This document shows, piece after piece, positions 37,331 through 50,600 of a stretch of DNA of 64,000 nt. The translations under genes and the position numbers were made by a program. Within the stretch, counting starts at the first letter, position 1; the number at the start of each line of letters is the position of its first letter. The notes beneath the pieces are model-generated. The model was not told the origin of the DNA and ran no database searches. It saw only the letters and a list, made by a program, of their open reading frames with translations. Source of the DNA: Calliopsis andreniformis (taxonomy: Eukaryota; Arthropoda; Insecta; Hymenoptera; Andrenidae); contig NW_027480440.1 in the NCBI RefSeq assembly GCF_051401765.1, positions 3,844,001 through 3,908,000 of the forward strand. The letters run 5' to 3'.

Positions 37331-38355
37331 TCTTCAATACTCAATCCTCAATCCTCAATCCTCAATCTTCAATCCACAATACTCAATGTTCAATCATCAA
37401 TCCTCAATCCTCAATCCTCAGTCCTCAAACCTCAAACCTGAATCCCCAATCCTGAATCCTCATCCTTCAGACCTCAGTCCTCAACAATCAGTTGTCAATT
37501 CTCAATCCTCAATAGAAGATCATCAATTCACAGTTTTCAATACTCAATACTCAATCTGCAATCTTCAAATCTCTATCCACAAACATCAATTCTCATCATT
37601 CAACCATCAACACTCAGTCCTCAATCTTCAATCTTCAATCCTCAAACCTCAATCCTCAATCCTCGATCCTCAATCTTCAATCCTCAATACTCAATCTTCA
37701 AACCAACATCCCGAATCCTCAATCCTCAATCCTCAATCCTCAATCGTCTGGCTTCAATCCTCAATGCTCAACCTTCCATCCTCCATCCTCAATACTCAAT
37801 CCTCAATCCTCAACCTTCAATCCTCAATACTCAATCTTCAATCCTCAATCCTCAATCCTCAAACCTCAGTCCTCAATACTCAGTCATGAATACTCAATCT
37901 TCAATACTCAATCCTCAATCCTCAATCCTCAATCCTCAATCCTCAATCCTCAATCATCATTCCCCAAACCTCAATCCTCAATCCTCAATCCTCAATCCTC
38001 ATTCCCCAAACCTCAATCCTCAATCCTCAATCCTCAATACCCAATCCTCAATCTTCAATCCTCAATCCTCAATCCTCAATTCTCAATCCTCAATCTTCAA
38101 TCCTCAATCCTCAATCCTCAATTCTCAATCCTCAATCCTCAGTCCTCAATCTTCAATCCTCAATACTCAATCTTCTGTAATCAATCCTCAATTCTCAATC
38201 CTCAATACTCAATCCTCAATCGTCAATCCTCAATCCCCAATCCTCAATCTTCAATACTCAATCCTCAATCCTCAATCCTCAATCTTCAATCCACAATACT
38301 CAATGTTCAATCATCAATCCTCAATCCTCAATCCTCAATCCTCAATCCTCAATAC
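37331..38355 (+). repeat. Ac-J segment copied from the 16.8-kb type
   Basis: Ac 37488, J 37701 and the CTCAGTCATGAATACTC mark at 37,880 match 16888, 17101 and 17,280 at offset 20,600. It resembles the 16.8-kb copy (GTCAATTCTCAATCC) more closely than the 30/31-kb pair (GTCAATTCACAATCG). The left join near 37,331 comes from Bg flank text. Confidence 0.83.
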
Positions 38356-39419
38356 TCAATCCTCAATCATCATTCCCCAAACCTCAATCCTCAATCCCCA
38401 ATCCTCAATCCTCATACCCCAAACCTCAATCCTCAATCCTCAATCCTCAATCTTCAATCCTCAATATTTAATCTTCAATCCTCAATCCTCATTCTTCAAT
38501 CCTCAATACCAAAACCTCAATCTTCAATCCTCAATCCTCAATCCTCAATTCTCAATCCTCAACCCTCAATCCTCAGACCTCAGACATCAATACCCAACCC
38601 TCAGTCCTCGTCCTCAATCCACAACCCTCAATCATCAATCCTCAATCTTCAGCCATCAATATTCAATCTTCAATCCTCAATCCTCAGTCCTCAATCCTCA
38701 ATCTTCAATCCTCAATCCTCAATCCTCAGTCCTCAATCCTCAATCCTCAATTCTCAATCGTCAATCCTCAATACCCAATCCTCAATTTTCAATCCTCAAT
38801 CCTCAATCATCAATCCTCTATCTTCAATACTCAATCCTCAATCCCCAATCCTCAATCCTCAATACTCAACCATCAATCCTCAATTCTCAATACTCAATAG
38901 AATATCCTGAATTCTCAGGATTCAATACTCAAACCTCAATCCTCAACCCTCAGCTCTCATCCTCCATCCTCAATCCTCAATGCTCAATCCTCAATCTTCA
39001 ATCCTCAATACTCAATCTTCAATTCTCAATCCTCAATCCTCAATCCTCAATACTCAATCCTCAGTCATGAATACTCAATCTTCAATACTCAATCATCAAT
39101 CCTCAATCCTCAATCCTCAATCCTAAATCCTCAATCCTAATTCCCCAAACGTCTATCCTTAACCCTCAGTCCTCATCCTCAATTCTCAATACACAATCGT
39201 CAATACTCACTCCTCAATCCTCAATCCTCAATCCTCAATCCTCAATCCTCAATCCTCAAACCTCAGTCCTCAATCCTCAGTCATGAGTACTCAATTTTCA
39301 ATACTCAATCCTCAATCCTCAATCTTCAATCCTCAATCTTTAACCCTCAATCCTCAATCCTCAATCCTAAATCCTCAATCCTCAACCTTCAAACCTCAAT
39401 ACTCAATCTTCAATCCTCA
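38356..39419 (+). repeat. Bt-I segment with shortened I
   Basis: It enters the path at CCCCAAACC text near 38,370 and carries Bt 38904 and I 39140-39293. Module I has lost 28 bp (the ATCATCAATCC part). After the palindrome the text changes near 39,320 to a TTTAACCC/TAAATCC passage like that at 5.3 kb and 42.2 kb, then to the D flank. Confidence 0.78.
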
Positions 39420-41695
39420 ATCCTCAATCCTCAATCCTCAATCCTCAATCCTCAGTTCTCAGTCCTCAAACCTCAATCCTCAACCCTCAGACCTCATCCT
39501 CATTCCTCAATTCTCAATCCTCAATCCTCAGTCCTCAGTCCTCAAAGTTCTATCCTCAAACCTCAGCCCTCTTCGTCAATCCTCAATCCTCAATGCTCAA
39601 TCCTCAGCCTTCAATCCTCAATACTCAATCTTCAATCCTCAATCCTCAGTCCTCAAACCTCAATTCTGAATCCTCAGTCCTGAATCCTCAACCTTCAGCC
39701 CTCAGTCCTCAATAATCAGTTGTCAATCCTCAATCCTCAATAGACTATCGTCAATTCTCAGTTTTCAATACTCAATACTCAATCTGCAATCTTCAAATCG
39801 CTATCCACAATCATCAATTCTGAATCCTCAATCCTCAATCTTCAATCCTCAATATTTAATCTTCAATCCTCAATTCTCAAACTTCAATCCTCAATACTGA
39901 ATCTTCAATCCTCAATCCTCAATCCTCAATCCTCAATCTTCAATCCTCAATACACAATCTCAAATCCTCAACACTCAATCCTCAATCCTTAATCCTCAAT
40001 CCTCAATCCTCAATCATCAATCCTCAATCTTCAATGCTCAATCCTCAATCCTCAATCCTCAATCCTCAATACTCAACCATCATTAATTCTCAATACTCAA
40101 TAGAATATCCTGAATTCTCAGGATGCAATACTCAAACATCAATCCTCAACCCTCAGCCCGCATCCTCCATCCTCAATACTCGATCCTCAATCCTCAATCT
40201 TCAATCCTCAATACTCAATCTTCAATCCTCAATCCTCAATCCTCAAACCCCAGTCCTCAATACTCAGTCATGAATACTCAATCTTCAATACTCAATCCTC
40301 AATCCTCAATCCTCAATCCTCAATCCTCAATCCCCAATCATCATTCCCCAAACCTCAATCCTCAATCCCCAATCCTCAATCCTCATACCCCAAACCTCAA
40401 TCCTCAATCCTCAATCCTCAATCTTCAATCCTCAATATTTAATCTTCAATCCTCAATCCTCATTCTTCAATCCTCAATACCAAAACCTCAATCTTCAATC
40501 CTCAATCCTCAATCCTCAATTCTCAATCCTCAACCCTCAATCCTCAGACCTCAAACATCAATACCCAACCCTCAGTCCTCGTCCTCAATCCACAACCCTC
40601 AATCATCAATCCTCAATCTTCAGCCATCAATATTCAATCTTCAATCCTCAATCCTCAGTCCTCAATCCTCAATCTTCAATCCTCAATCCTCAGTCCTCAA
40701 TCCTCAATCCTCAATTCTCAATCGTCAATCCTCAATACCCAATCCTCAATTTCCAATCCTCAATCCTCAATCATCAATCCTCTATCTTCAATACTCAATC
40801 CTCAATCCCCAATCCTCAATCCTCAATTCTCAACCATCAATCCTCAATTCTCAATACTCAATAGAATATCCTGAATTCTCAGGATTCAATACTCAAACCT
40901 CAATCCTCAAGCCTCAGCTCTCATCCTCCATCCTCAATCCTCGATGCTCAATCCTCAATCTTCAATCCTCAATACTCAATCTTCAATTCTCAATCCTCAA
41001 TCCTCAATCCTCAATACTCAATCCTCAGTCATGAATACTCAATCTTCAATACTCAATCATCAATCCTCAATCCTCAATCCTCAATCCTAAATCCTCAATC
41101 CTAATTCCCCAAACGTCTATCCTTAACCCTCAGTCCTCATCCTCAATTCTCAATACACAATCGTCAATCCTCACTCCTCAATCATCAATCCTCAATCTTC
41201 AATACTCAATCCTCAATCCTCAATCCTCAATCCTCAATCCTCAATCCTCAAACCTCAGTCCTCAATCCTCAGTCATGAGTACTCAATTTTCAATACTCAA
41301 TCCTCAATCCTCAATCCTCAATCCTCAAACCTCAATCCTCAATCCTCAATCATCATTCCCCAAACCTCAATACTCAATCCTCAATCCTCAATCTTCAATC
41401 CTCAATATTTATCTTCAATCCTGAATCCTCAATCCTCAATCCTCAGTCCTCAATCCTCAATCCTCAATCCTCAATCTTCAATCCTCAATACTCAATCTTC
41501 AATCCTCAATCCTCAATCCTCAATCCTCAATCCTCATTCTCCAATCCTCAATACCAAAACCTCAATCTTCAATCCTCAATCCTCAATCCTCAATTCTCAA
41601 ACCTCAATCCTCAATCCTCACACCTCAAACATCAATACTCAACCCTCAATCCTCAACCCTCAGCCCGCATCCTCCATCCTCAATACTCGATCCTC
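39420..41695 (+). repeat. D-Ae-Bg-Bt-I unit at 39.5 kb
   Basis: D 39542, Ae 39716, Bg 40107, Bt 40868 and I 41104-41285 all lie 12,143 bp after their partners at 27.4-29.1 kb. Few substitutions are visible, for example ATTTTCAATCC to ATTTCCAATCC near 40,750. A single-base deletion in ATATTTATC near 41,410 is private to this copy. Confidence 0.86.
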
Positions 41696-44134
41696 AATCG
41701 TCAATACTCAATCCCCAATCCTCAATCTTCAATCCTCAATCCTCAATCCTCAACCCTCAATCCTCGATCCTCAATCCTCAATCCTCAATCGTCAGTCTTC
41801 AATCCTCAAACTTCAATCCTCAATACTCAGTCTACAATCTTCAATCCTCAATCCTCAATCCTAAATCCTCATTCTTCAATCCTCAAAACCCAATCCTCAA
41901 TCTTCAATCCTCATCCTTCAATCGTCAATTCCCAATCCTCAATCTTCACTCCTCAATCCTCAATCCTCAATTCTTAATCCTCAATCCTTAGTCCTCAGCC
42001 CTCAAACCTCAATCCTCAACCCTCAGCCCTCATCCTCAATCCTCAACCCTCAATCCTCAATCCTCAATCTTTAATCCTCAAGACTCAATCTTCAATAATC
42101 AATCCTCAATCCTCAATACTCAATCCTCAATCCTCAATCTTCAATCCTCAATCTTTAACCCTCAATCCTCAATCCTCAATCCTAAATCCTCAATCCTCAA
42201 CCTTCAAACCTCAATACTCAATCTTCAATCCTCAATCCTCAATCCTCAATCCTCAATCCTCAATCCTCAATCTTCAATCCTCAACACTCAATCTTCAATC
42301 CTCAATCCTCAAACCTCAATCCTCAATCGTCATTCTTCAATCCTCAACACCCAATCCTCAATCTTCAATCCTCAATCCTCAGTCCTCAATTCTCAATCCT
42401 CAATCCTCAATCCTCAGACCTCAAACATCAATACTCAACCCTCAGTCCTCGTACTCAATTCTCAATTCTCAATCCTGAATCCTCAATACTCAATCTTCAA
42501 TCCTCAATAATCAATCTCCAATCCTAGATCCACAATCCCCAATCCTCAATCCTTAATCCTCAATCTTCAATCCTCAATCCCCAGTCCTCAATCTTCAATC
42601 CTCAATGCTCAATCATCAATCCTCAATCCTCAGTCCTCAATCCTGAATCCTCAATCCTCAAACCTCAATCCTCAACCTTCAGTCCTCGTCCTCAATCCTA
42701 AACCCTCAATCCTCAATCCTCTATCTTCAATCCTCAATACTCAGTAGTCAATCCTCAATCCTCAATCCTCAATCCTCAATCTTCAATCCTCAATCCTCAA
42801 TCCTCAATCCTCAATCCTCAATCCTCATTCCTCAATCCTCAATACCCAATCCTCAATCTTCAATCCTCAATCCTCAATCCTCAATTCTCAATCCTCAATC
42901 CTCAGTCCTCAGTCCTCAAACCTCAATCCTCAATCCTCAATCCTCAAACCTCAATCCTGGGTACTCAAACCTCAATACACAATCTTCTATACTCAATACT
43001 CAACCTTCCATCCTCAATCCTCAATACTCAATCCTCAATCCTCAATCCTTAATCCTCAGACCCCAATCCTCAATATTCAAACCTCAATCCTCAATCCTCA
43101 ATCCTCAAACCTCAATCCTCAATCCTCAACCCTCAGTAATCAACACTCGATCCTCAATCCTCAATCTTCAATCCTCAACACTCAATCCTCAATTCTCAAT
43201 CCTCAATTCTCTATCCTCAATCCTCAATCCTCAATCCTCAATCCTCAATCCACAATCCCCAATTGTCAATCCTCAATCCTCAACCATCAATCCTCAATCC
43301 TCAATCCCCAATCCTCAATCCTCAATCGTCAATCCTCAACCCTCAACCTTCAATCCTCAACCACCAATCGTCAATCCTCAATCCTCAATCGTCAATCCAC
43401 AAACCTCAACCTTCAATCCTCAATACTCAATCCTCAATATTCAATCCTCAATAGAGTAACCTCAATTCTCAGTTTTCAATACTCAGTCCTCAATCTTCAA
43501 TCGACAGTCCACAATCCTCAATTTTCAACCCTCAATCCTCAATCCCCTGTCCACGACACTCAATCTTCAATCCTCAATCCTCAATAGTCAATCCTCAGTC
43601 CTCAACCTACAATCCTCAATCGTCAATCCTCAATCCTCAACCATCAATCCTCTATCTTCAATCCTCAGTCCCCAATCCTCAATATTCAATCCTCAATCCT
43701 CAATCTTCTATCCTCAATCCTCAATCCTCAATCCGCACTCCTCAATCCTCAATCGTCAATCCACAATCCTCAACCATCAATACTCAATCCTCTATCCTCA
43801 ACCCTCATTCCTCAGTCCTCAACACTCAATCTTCAGTCCTCAATCCCCAATCTACAATCCTCAATTATCCATCCTAATTCCTCAATCTTCAACCTCAATC
43901 CTCAATCTTGAAACATGAATACACAATTCTTAATCTTCAATCCTCAAACCTCAATCGTCAACCCTCAATCCTCAACCCTGAGTCCACAATCCTCAATAAC
44001 CATTCTTCAATCCCTTATCCGCAATCCTCAATCCTCAATCCACAATCCTGAATCCTCAATCCTCCGTCCACAAACCTCAATCCTCAATCCTCAACCATCA
44101 ATCCTCAATCCTCAGTCCACAGTCCTCAAACCTC
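41696..44134 (+). repeat. G-F-E segment, repeated at 49.75-52.1 kb
   Basis: G 42956, F 43501 and E 43908 correspond to 51013, 51558 and 51979 (offset 8,057, then 8,071 after a 14-bp loss here between F and E). At about 44,110 the unit leaves the E-to-D path and joins an Ad flank (CAGTCCACAGTCC). Confidence 0.83.
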
Positions 44135-45887
44135 AATCCTCAACCCTCAGCCCTCATCCTCAATCCTCAATCCTCAATCTTCAATCCTCAATCCTCAAGC
44201 CTTAATAATCAATCCTCAATCCTCAGTCCTCAAACCTCAATCCTGAATCGTCAATCCTGAATCCTCAATCTTCAGACATCAGACCTCAACTGTCAGACGT
44301 CAATCCACAATCCTCGATAGAATATCATCAATTCACAGTTTTCAATACTCAATACTCAATCTGCAATCTTCAGACCTCTATCCCCAAACATCAATTCTCA
44401 TCACTCAACCCTCAACACTCAGTCCCCAATCCTCAATCTTCAATCCTCAATCCTCAATCCGCAATCCTCAATCCTCAATGTTCAATCCACAATACTCAAT
44501 CTTCAATCCTCAATCCTCAATCCTCAATCCTCAATCCTTAATCCTCAACCCTCAATCCTCAATACTCAACCATCAATCCTCAATTCTCAATACTCAATAG
44601 AATATCCTGAATTCTCAGGATTCAATACTCAAACCTCAATCCTCAACCCTCAGCTCTCATCCTCCATCCTCAATCCTCAATCCTCAATCCTCAATCTTCA
44701 ATCCTCAATACTCAATCTTCAATTCTCAATCCTCAATCCTCAATCCTCATAACTCAATCCTCAGTCATGAATACTCAATCTTCAATACTCAATCCTCAAT
44801 CCTCAATCCTCAATCCTCAAACCTCAATCCTCAATCCTCAATCATCATTCCCCAAACCTCAATACTCAATCCTCAATCCTCAATCTTCAATCCTCAATAT
44901 TTAATCTTCAATCCTGAATCCTCAATCCTCAATCCTCAATCCTCAATCCTCAATCTTCAATCCTCAATACTCAATCTTCAATCCTCAATCCTCAATCCTC
45001 AATCCTCAATCCTCATTCTCCAATCCTCAATACCAAAACCTCAATCTTCAATCCTCAACCCTCAATCCTCAATTCTCAAACCTCAATCCTCAATCCTCAC
45101 ACCTCAAACATCAATACTCAACCCTCAATCCTCAACCCTCAGCCCGCATCCTCCATCCTCAATACTCGATCCTCAATCCTCAATACTCGATCCTCAATCC
45201 TCAATCTTCAATCCTCAATACTCAATCTTCAATCCTCAATCCTCAATCCTCAAACCTCAGTCCTCAATACTCAGTCATGAATACTCAATCTTCAATACTC
45301 AATCCTCAATCCTCAATCCTCAATCCTCAATCCTCAATCCTCAATCCTCATTCTTCAATCCTCAACACCCAATCCTCAATCTTCAATCCTCAATCCTCAA
45401 TCCTCAATCCTCAATTCTCAATCCTCAATCCTCAATCCTCAGACCTCAAACATCAATACTAAACCCTCAGTCCTCGTCCTCAATCCACAACCCTCAATCC
45501 TCGATCCTCAGTCTTCAATCGTCAATATTCAATCTTCAATCCTCAATCCTCAATCCTCAATACTCAATCCTCTATACTCAATGTTCAATCCTCAATACCC
45601 AATCCTCAACCTTCAATCCTCAATCCTCAATCCTCAATCCTTAATCCTCAATCCTCAATCCTCAGTCCTCAAACCTCAATCCTGAATCCTCAATCCTGAA
45701 TCCTCAATCTTCAGCCCTCAGTCCTCAACAATCAGTTGTCAATCCTCAATCCTCAGTAGAATATCCTCAATTCACAGGTCTCAATACTCAATACTCAACC
45801 TGCAATCTTCAAATCTCTATCCACAAACATCAATTCTCATCACTCAACCCTCAACACTCAGTCCCCAATCCTCAATCTTCAATCCTC
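44135..45887 (+). repeat. 1,753-bp tandem repeat, first copy (Ad-Bt-Ab)
   Basis: Ad 44293, Bt 44604 and Ab 45732 recur at +1,753. The length is 247 heptamers plus 4 hexamers (TCATCC twice, GCATCC, TCGTCC), all visible. The first copy continues Ad-Bt, a join found nowhere else outside this pair. Module I is missing after Bt: the text passes from CTCAGTCATGAATACTC near 44,760 straight to what follows the ScaI palindrome. Confidence 0.87.
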
Positions 45888-47640
45888 AATCCTCAACCCT
45901 CAGCCCTCATCCTCAATCCTCAATCCTCAATCTTCAATCCTCAATCCTCAAGCCTTAATAATCAATCCTCAATCCTCAGTCCTCAAACCTCAATCCTGAA
46001 TCGTCAATCCTGAATCCTCAATCTTCAGACATCAGACCTCAACTGTCAGACGTCAATCCACAATCCTCGATAGAATATCATCAATTCACAGTTTTCAATA
46101 CTCAATACTCAATCTGCAATCTTCAGACCTCTATCCCCAAACATCAATTCTCATCACTCAACCCTCAACACTCAGTCCCCAATCCTCAATCTTCAATCCT
46201 CAATCCTCAATCCGCAATCCTCAATCCTCAATGTTCAATCCACAATACTCAATCTTCAATCCTCAATCCTCAATCCTCAATCCTCAATCCTTAATCCTCA
46301 ACCCTCAATCCTCAATACTCAACCATCAATCCTCAATTCTCAATACTCAATAGAATATCCTGAATTCTCAGGATTCAATACTCAAACCTCAATCCTCAAC
46401 CCTCAGCTCTCATCCTCCATCCTCAATCCTCAATCCTCAATCCTCAATCTTCAATCCTCAATACTCAATCTTCAATTCTCAATCCTCAATCCTCAATCCT
46501 CATAACTCAATCCTCAGTCATGAATACTCAATCTTCAATACTCAATCCTCAATCCTCAATCCTCAATCCTCAAACCTCAATCCTCAATCCTCAATCATCA
46601 TTCCCCAAACCTCAATACTCAATCCTCAATCCTCAATCTTCAATCCTCAATATTTAATCTTCAATCCTGAATCCTCAATCCTCAATCCTCAATCCTCAAT
46701 CCTCAATCTTCAATCCTCAATACCAAAACCTCAATCTTCAATCCTCAATCCTCAATCCTCAATCCTCATTCTCCAATCCTCAATACCAAAACCTCAATCT
46801 TCAATCCTCAATCCTCAATCCTCAATTCTCAAACCTCAATCCTCAATCCTCACACCTCAAACATCAATACTCAACCCTCAATCCTCAACCCTCAGCCCGC
46901 ATCCTCCATCCTCAATACTCGATCCTCAATCCTCAATACTCGATCCTCAATCCTCAATCTTCAATCCTCAATACTCAATCTTCAATCCTCAATCCTCAAT
47001 CCTCAAACCTCAGTCCTCAATACTCAGTCATGAATACTCAATCTTCAATACTCAATCCTCAATCCTCAATCCTCAATCCTCAATCCTCAATCCTCAATCC
47101 TCATTCTTCAATCCTCAACACCCAATCCTCAATCTTCAATCCTCAATCCTCAATCCTCAATCCTCAATTCTCAATCCTCAATCCTCAATCCTCAGACCTC
47201 AAACATCAATACTAAACCCTCAGTCCTCGTCCTCAATCCACAACCCTCAATCCTCGATCCTCAGTCTTCAATCGTCAATATTCAATCTTCAATCCTCAAT
47301 CCTCAATCCTCAATACTCAATCCTCTATACTCAATGTTCAATCCTCAATACCCAATCCTCAACCTTCAATCCTCAATCCTCAATCCTCAATCCTTAATCC
47401 TCAATCCTCAATCCTCAGTCCTCAAACCTCAATCCTGAATCCTCAATCCTGAATCCTCAATCTTCAGCCCTCAGTCCTCAACAATCAGTTGTCAATCCTC
47501 AATCCTCAGTAGAATATCCTCAATTCACAGGTCTCAATACTCAATACTCAACCTGCAATCTTCAAATCTCTATCCACAAACATCAATTCTCATCACTCAA
47601 CCCTCAACACTCAGTCCCCAATCCTCAATCTTCAATCCTC
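45888..47640 (+). repeat. 1,753-bp tandem repeat, second copy
   Basis: Ad 46046, Bt 46357 and Ab 47485 lie here. It matches the first copy closely. A patch near 46,710-46,740 has ATACCAAAACC twice where the first copy has it once, which looks like a short conversion or misaligned repair. The second copy runs on into Ab 47961 at the usual 476 bp. Confidence 0.87.
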
Positions 47641-47682
47641 AATCCTCAATCCACAGTTCTCAATCCTCAATCTTCAATCCTC

Positions 47683-50600
47683 AATACTCAATCTTCAATT
47701 CTAAATCCTCAATCCTCGGTCCTCAATCCTCAATCGTCAATCTCCAATCATGAATACTCAACCTTCAATCCTCAATCCTCAGTTCTCAAAACTCAATCCT
47801 CAATCCTCAATGTTCAATCCTCAATACCCAATGCTCAATCTTCAATCCACAATCCTCAATTCTCAATCCTCAATCCTCAATCCTCAATCGTCAGTCCTCA
47901 AACCTCAATCCTGAATCCTCAATACTGAATCCTCAATCTTCAGCCCTCAGTCCTCAACAATCAGTTTTCAATCCTCAATCCTCAATATAATATCCTCAAT
48001 TCACAGGTCTCAATACTCAATACTCAACCTGCAATCTTCAAATCTCTATCCACAAACATCAATTCTCATCACTCAACCCTCAACACTCAGTCCCCAAACC
48101 TCAATCTTCAAACCTCAATCCTCAATCCACAATTCTCAATCCTCAATCTTCAAGTCTCAATACTCAATCTTCAATCCTCAATCCTCAATCCTCGGTCCTC
48201 AATCCTCAATCCTCAATCTCCAATCCTGAATACTCAACCTTCAATCCTGAATCGTCAATCCTCAATCCTCAATCCTCAATCCTCATTCTTCAATCCTCAA
48301 TACCCAATCCACGATTTTCAATCCTCAATCCTCAATCCTCAATTCTCAACCCTCAATCCTCAATCCTCAATCCTCAATCCTCGATCGTCAGTCTTCAATC
48401 CTCAATACTCAATATTCAATCCTCAATCCTCAATCCTCAATCCTCAATCCTCAAACCTCAATCTTCAATCCTCAATACTCAGTCTACAATCTTCTATCCT
48501 CAATCCTCATTCCTAAATCCTCATTCTTCAATCCTCAATACCCAATCCTCCATCTTCAATCCTCAATCCTCAATCCGCAACTATCAATCTTCAATCCTCA
48601 ATCCTCAGACCACAAACATCAATATTCAACCCTCAGTCCTCGTCCTCAATCCAAAAACCTCAATCCTAAAACCTCAATCTTCAATCATCAATACTCAATC
48701 GTCAATCCTCAATCTTCAATCCTCAATCCTCAATCCTCAATCCTCAATCTTCAATCCTCAATACTCAATCTTCTATCCTCAATCCTCAATCCTCAATTCT
48801 CAATCCTCATTCTTCAATCCTCAACACCCAATCCTCAATCTTCAGTCCTCAATCGTCAATCCTCAATCCTCAATTCTCAATCCTGAATCCTCAATCCTCA
48901 GACCTCAAACATCAATACTAAACCCTCTGTCCTCGTCCTCAATCCACAACCCTCAATCCTCGATCCTCAATATTCAATCATCAATATTCAATCTTCAATC
49001 CTCAATCCCCAATCCTCAATACTCAATCCTCAATCCTCAATGTTCAATCCTCAATACCCAATCCTCAATCTTCAATCCTCAATCCTCAATCCTCAACACT
49101 CAGTCCCCAATCCTCAATCTTCAATCCTCAATCCTCAATCCTCAATCCTCAATCCTCAATCCTCGTTCTTCAATCCTCAATACCCAATCCTCAATCTTCA
49201 ATCCTCAATCCTCAATCCTCAGTTCTCAACCCTCGATCCTCAGTCCTCAGTCCTCAAACCTCAATTCTGAATCCTCAATCGTGCATCCTCAATCTTCAGC
49301 CCTCAGTCCTCAACAATCAGTTGTCAATCCTCAATTCCCAATAGAATATCCTCAATTCACAGATTTCAATACTCAATACTCAATCTGCAATCTTCAAATC
49401 TCTATCCACAAACATCAATTCTCATCACTCAACCCTGAACGCTCTATCCTCAATGTTCAATCCTCAATCCTCACTTCTCAATCTTCAATCCTCAATACTG
49501 AATCTTCAATCCTCAATCCTCAATCCTCAATCCTCACTCCTCAATCCACCATCCTCAATCCTCAATCATCAATCCTCAATCCTCATTCTTCAATCCTCAA
49601 TACTCAATCCTCAATCTTCAATCCTCAATCCTCAAACCTCAATCCTCAATCCTCAATCCTCAATCCTCAATCCTCATTCTTCAATCCTCAATACCCAATC
49701 CTCAATCTTCAATCCTCAATCCTCAATCCTCAATCCTCAATGCTCAATCCTCAATCGTCAATACTCAATCCCCAATCCTCAATCTTCAATCCTCAATCCT
49801 CAATCCTCAACCCTCAATCCTCAATCCTCAATCCTCAATCCTCAATCGTCAGTCTTCAATCCTCAAACTTCAATCCTCAATACTCAGTCTACAATCTTCA
49901 ATCCTCAATCCTCAATCCTAAATCCTCATTCTTCAATCCTCAAAACCCAATCCTCAATCTTCAATCCTCATCCTTCAATCGTCAATTCCCAATCCTCAAT
50001 CTTCACTCCTCAATCCTCAATCCTCAATTCTTAATCCTCAATCCTTAGTCCTCAGCCCTCAAACCTCAATCCTCAACCCTCAGCCCTCATCCTCAATCCT
50101 CAACCCTCAATCCTCAATCCTCAATCTTTAATCCTCAAGACTCAATCTTCAATAATCAATCCTCAATCCTCAATACTCAATCCTCAATCCTCAATCTTCA
50201 ATCCTCAATCTTTAACCCTCAATCCTCAATCCTCAATCCTAAATCCTCAATCCTCAACCTTCAAACCTCAATACTCAATCTTCAATCCTCAATCCTCAAT
50301 CCTCAATCCTCAATCCTCAATCCTCAATCTTCAATCCTCAACACTCAATCTTCAATCCTCAATCCTCAAACCTCAATCCTCAATCGTCATTCTTCAATCC
50401 TCAACACCCAATCCTCAATCTTCAATCCTCAATCCTCAGTCCTCAATTCTCAATCCTCAATCCTCAATCCTCAGACCTCAAACATCAATACTCAACCCTC
50501 AGTCCTCGTACTCAATTCTCAATTCTCAATACGCAATCCTCAATACTCAATCTTCAAACCTCAATAATCAATCTCCAATCCTAGATCCACAATCCCCAAT

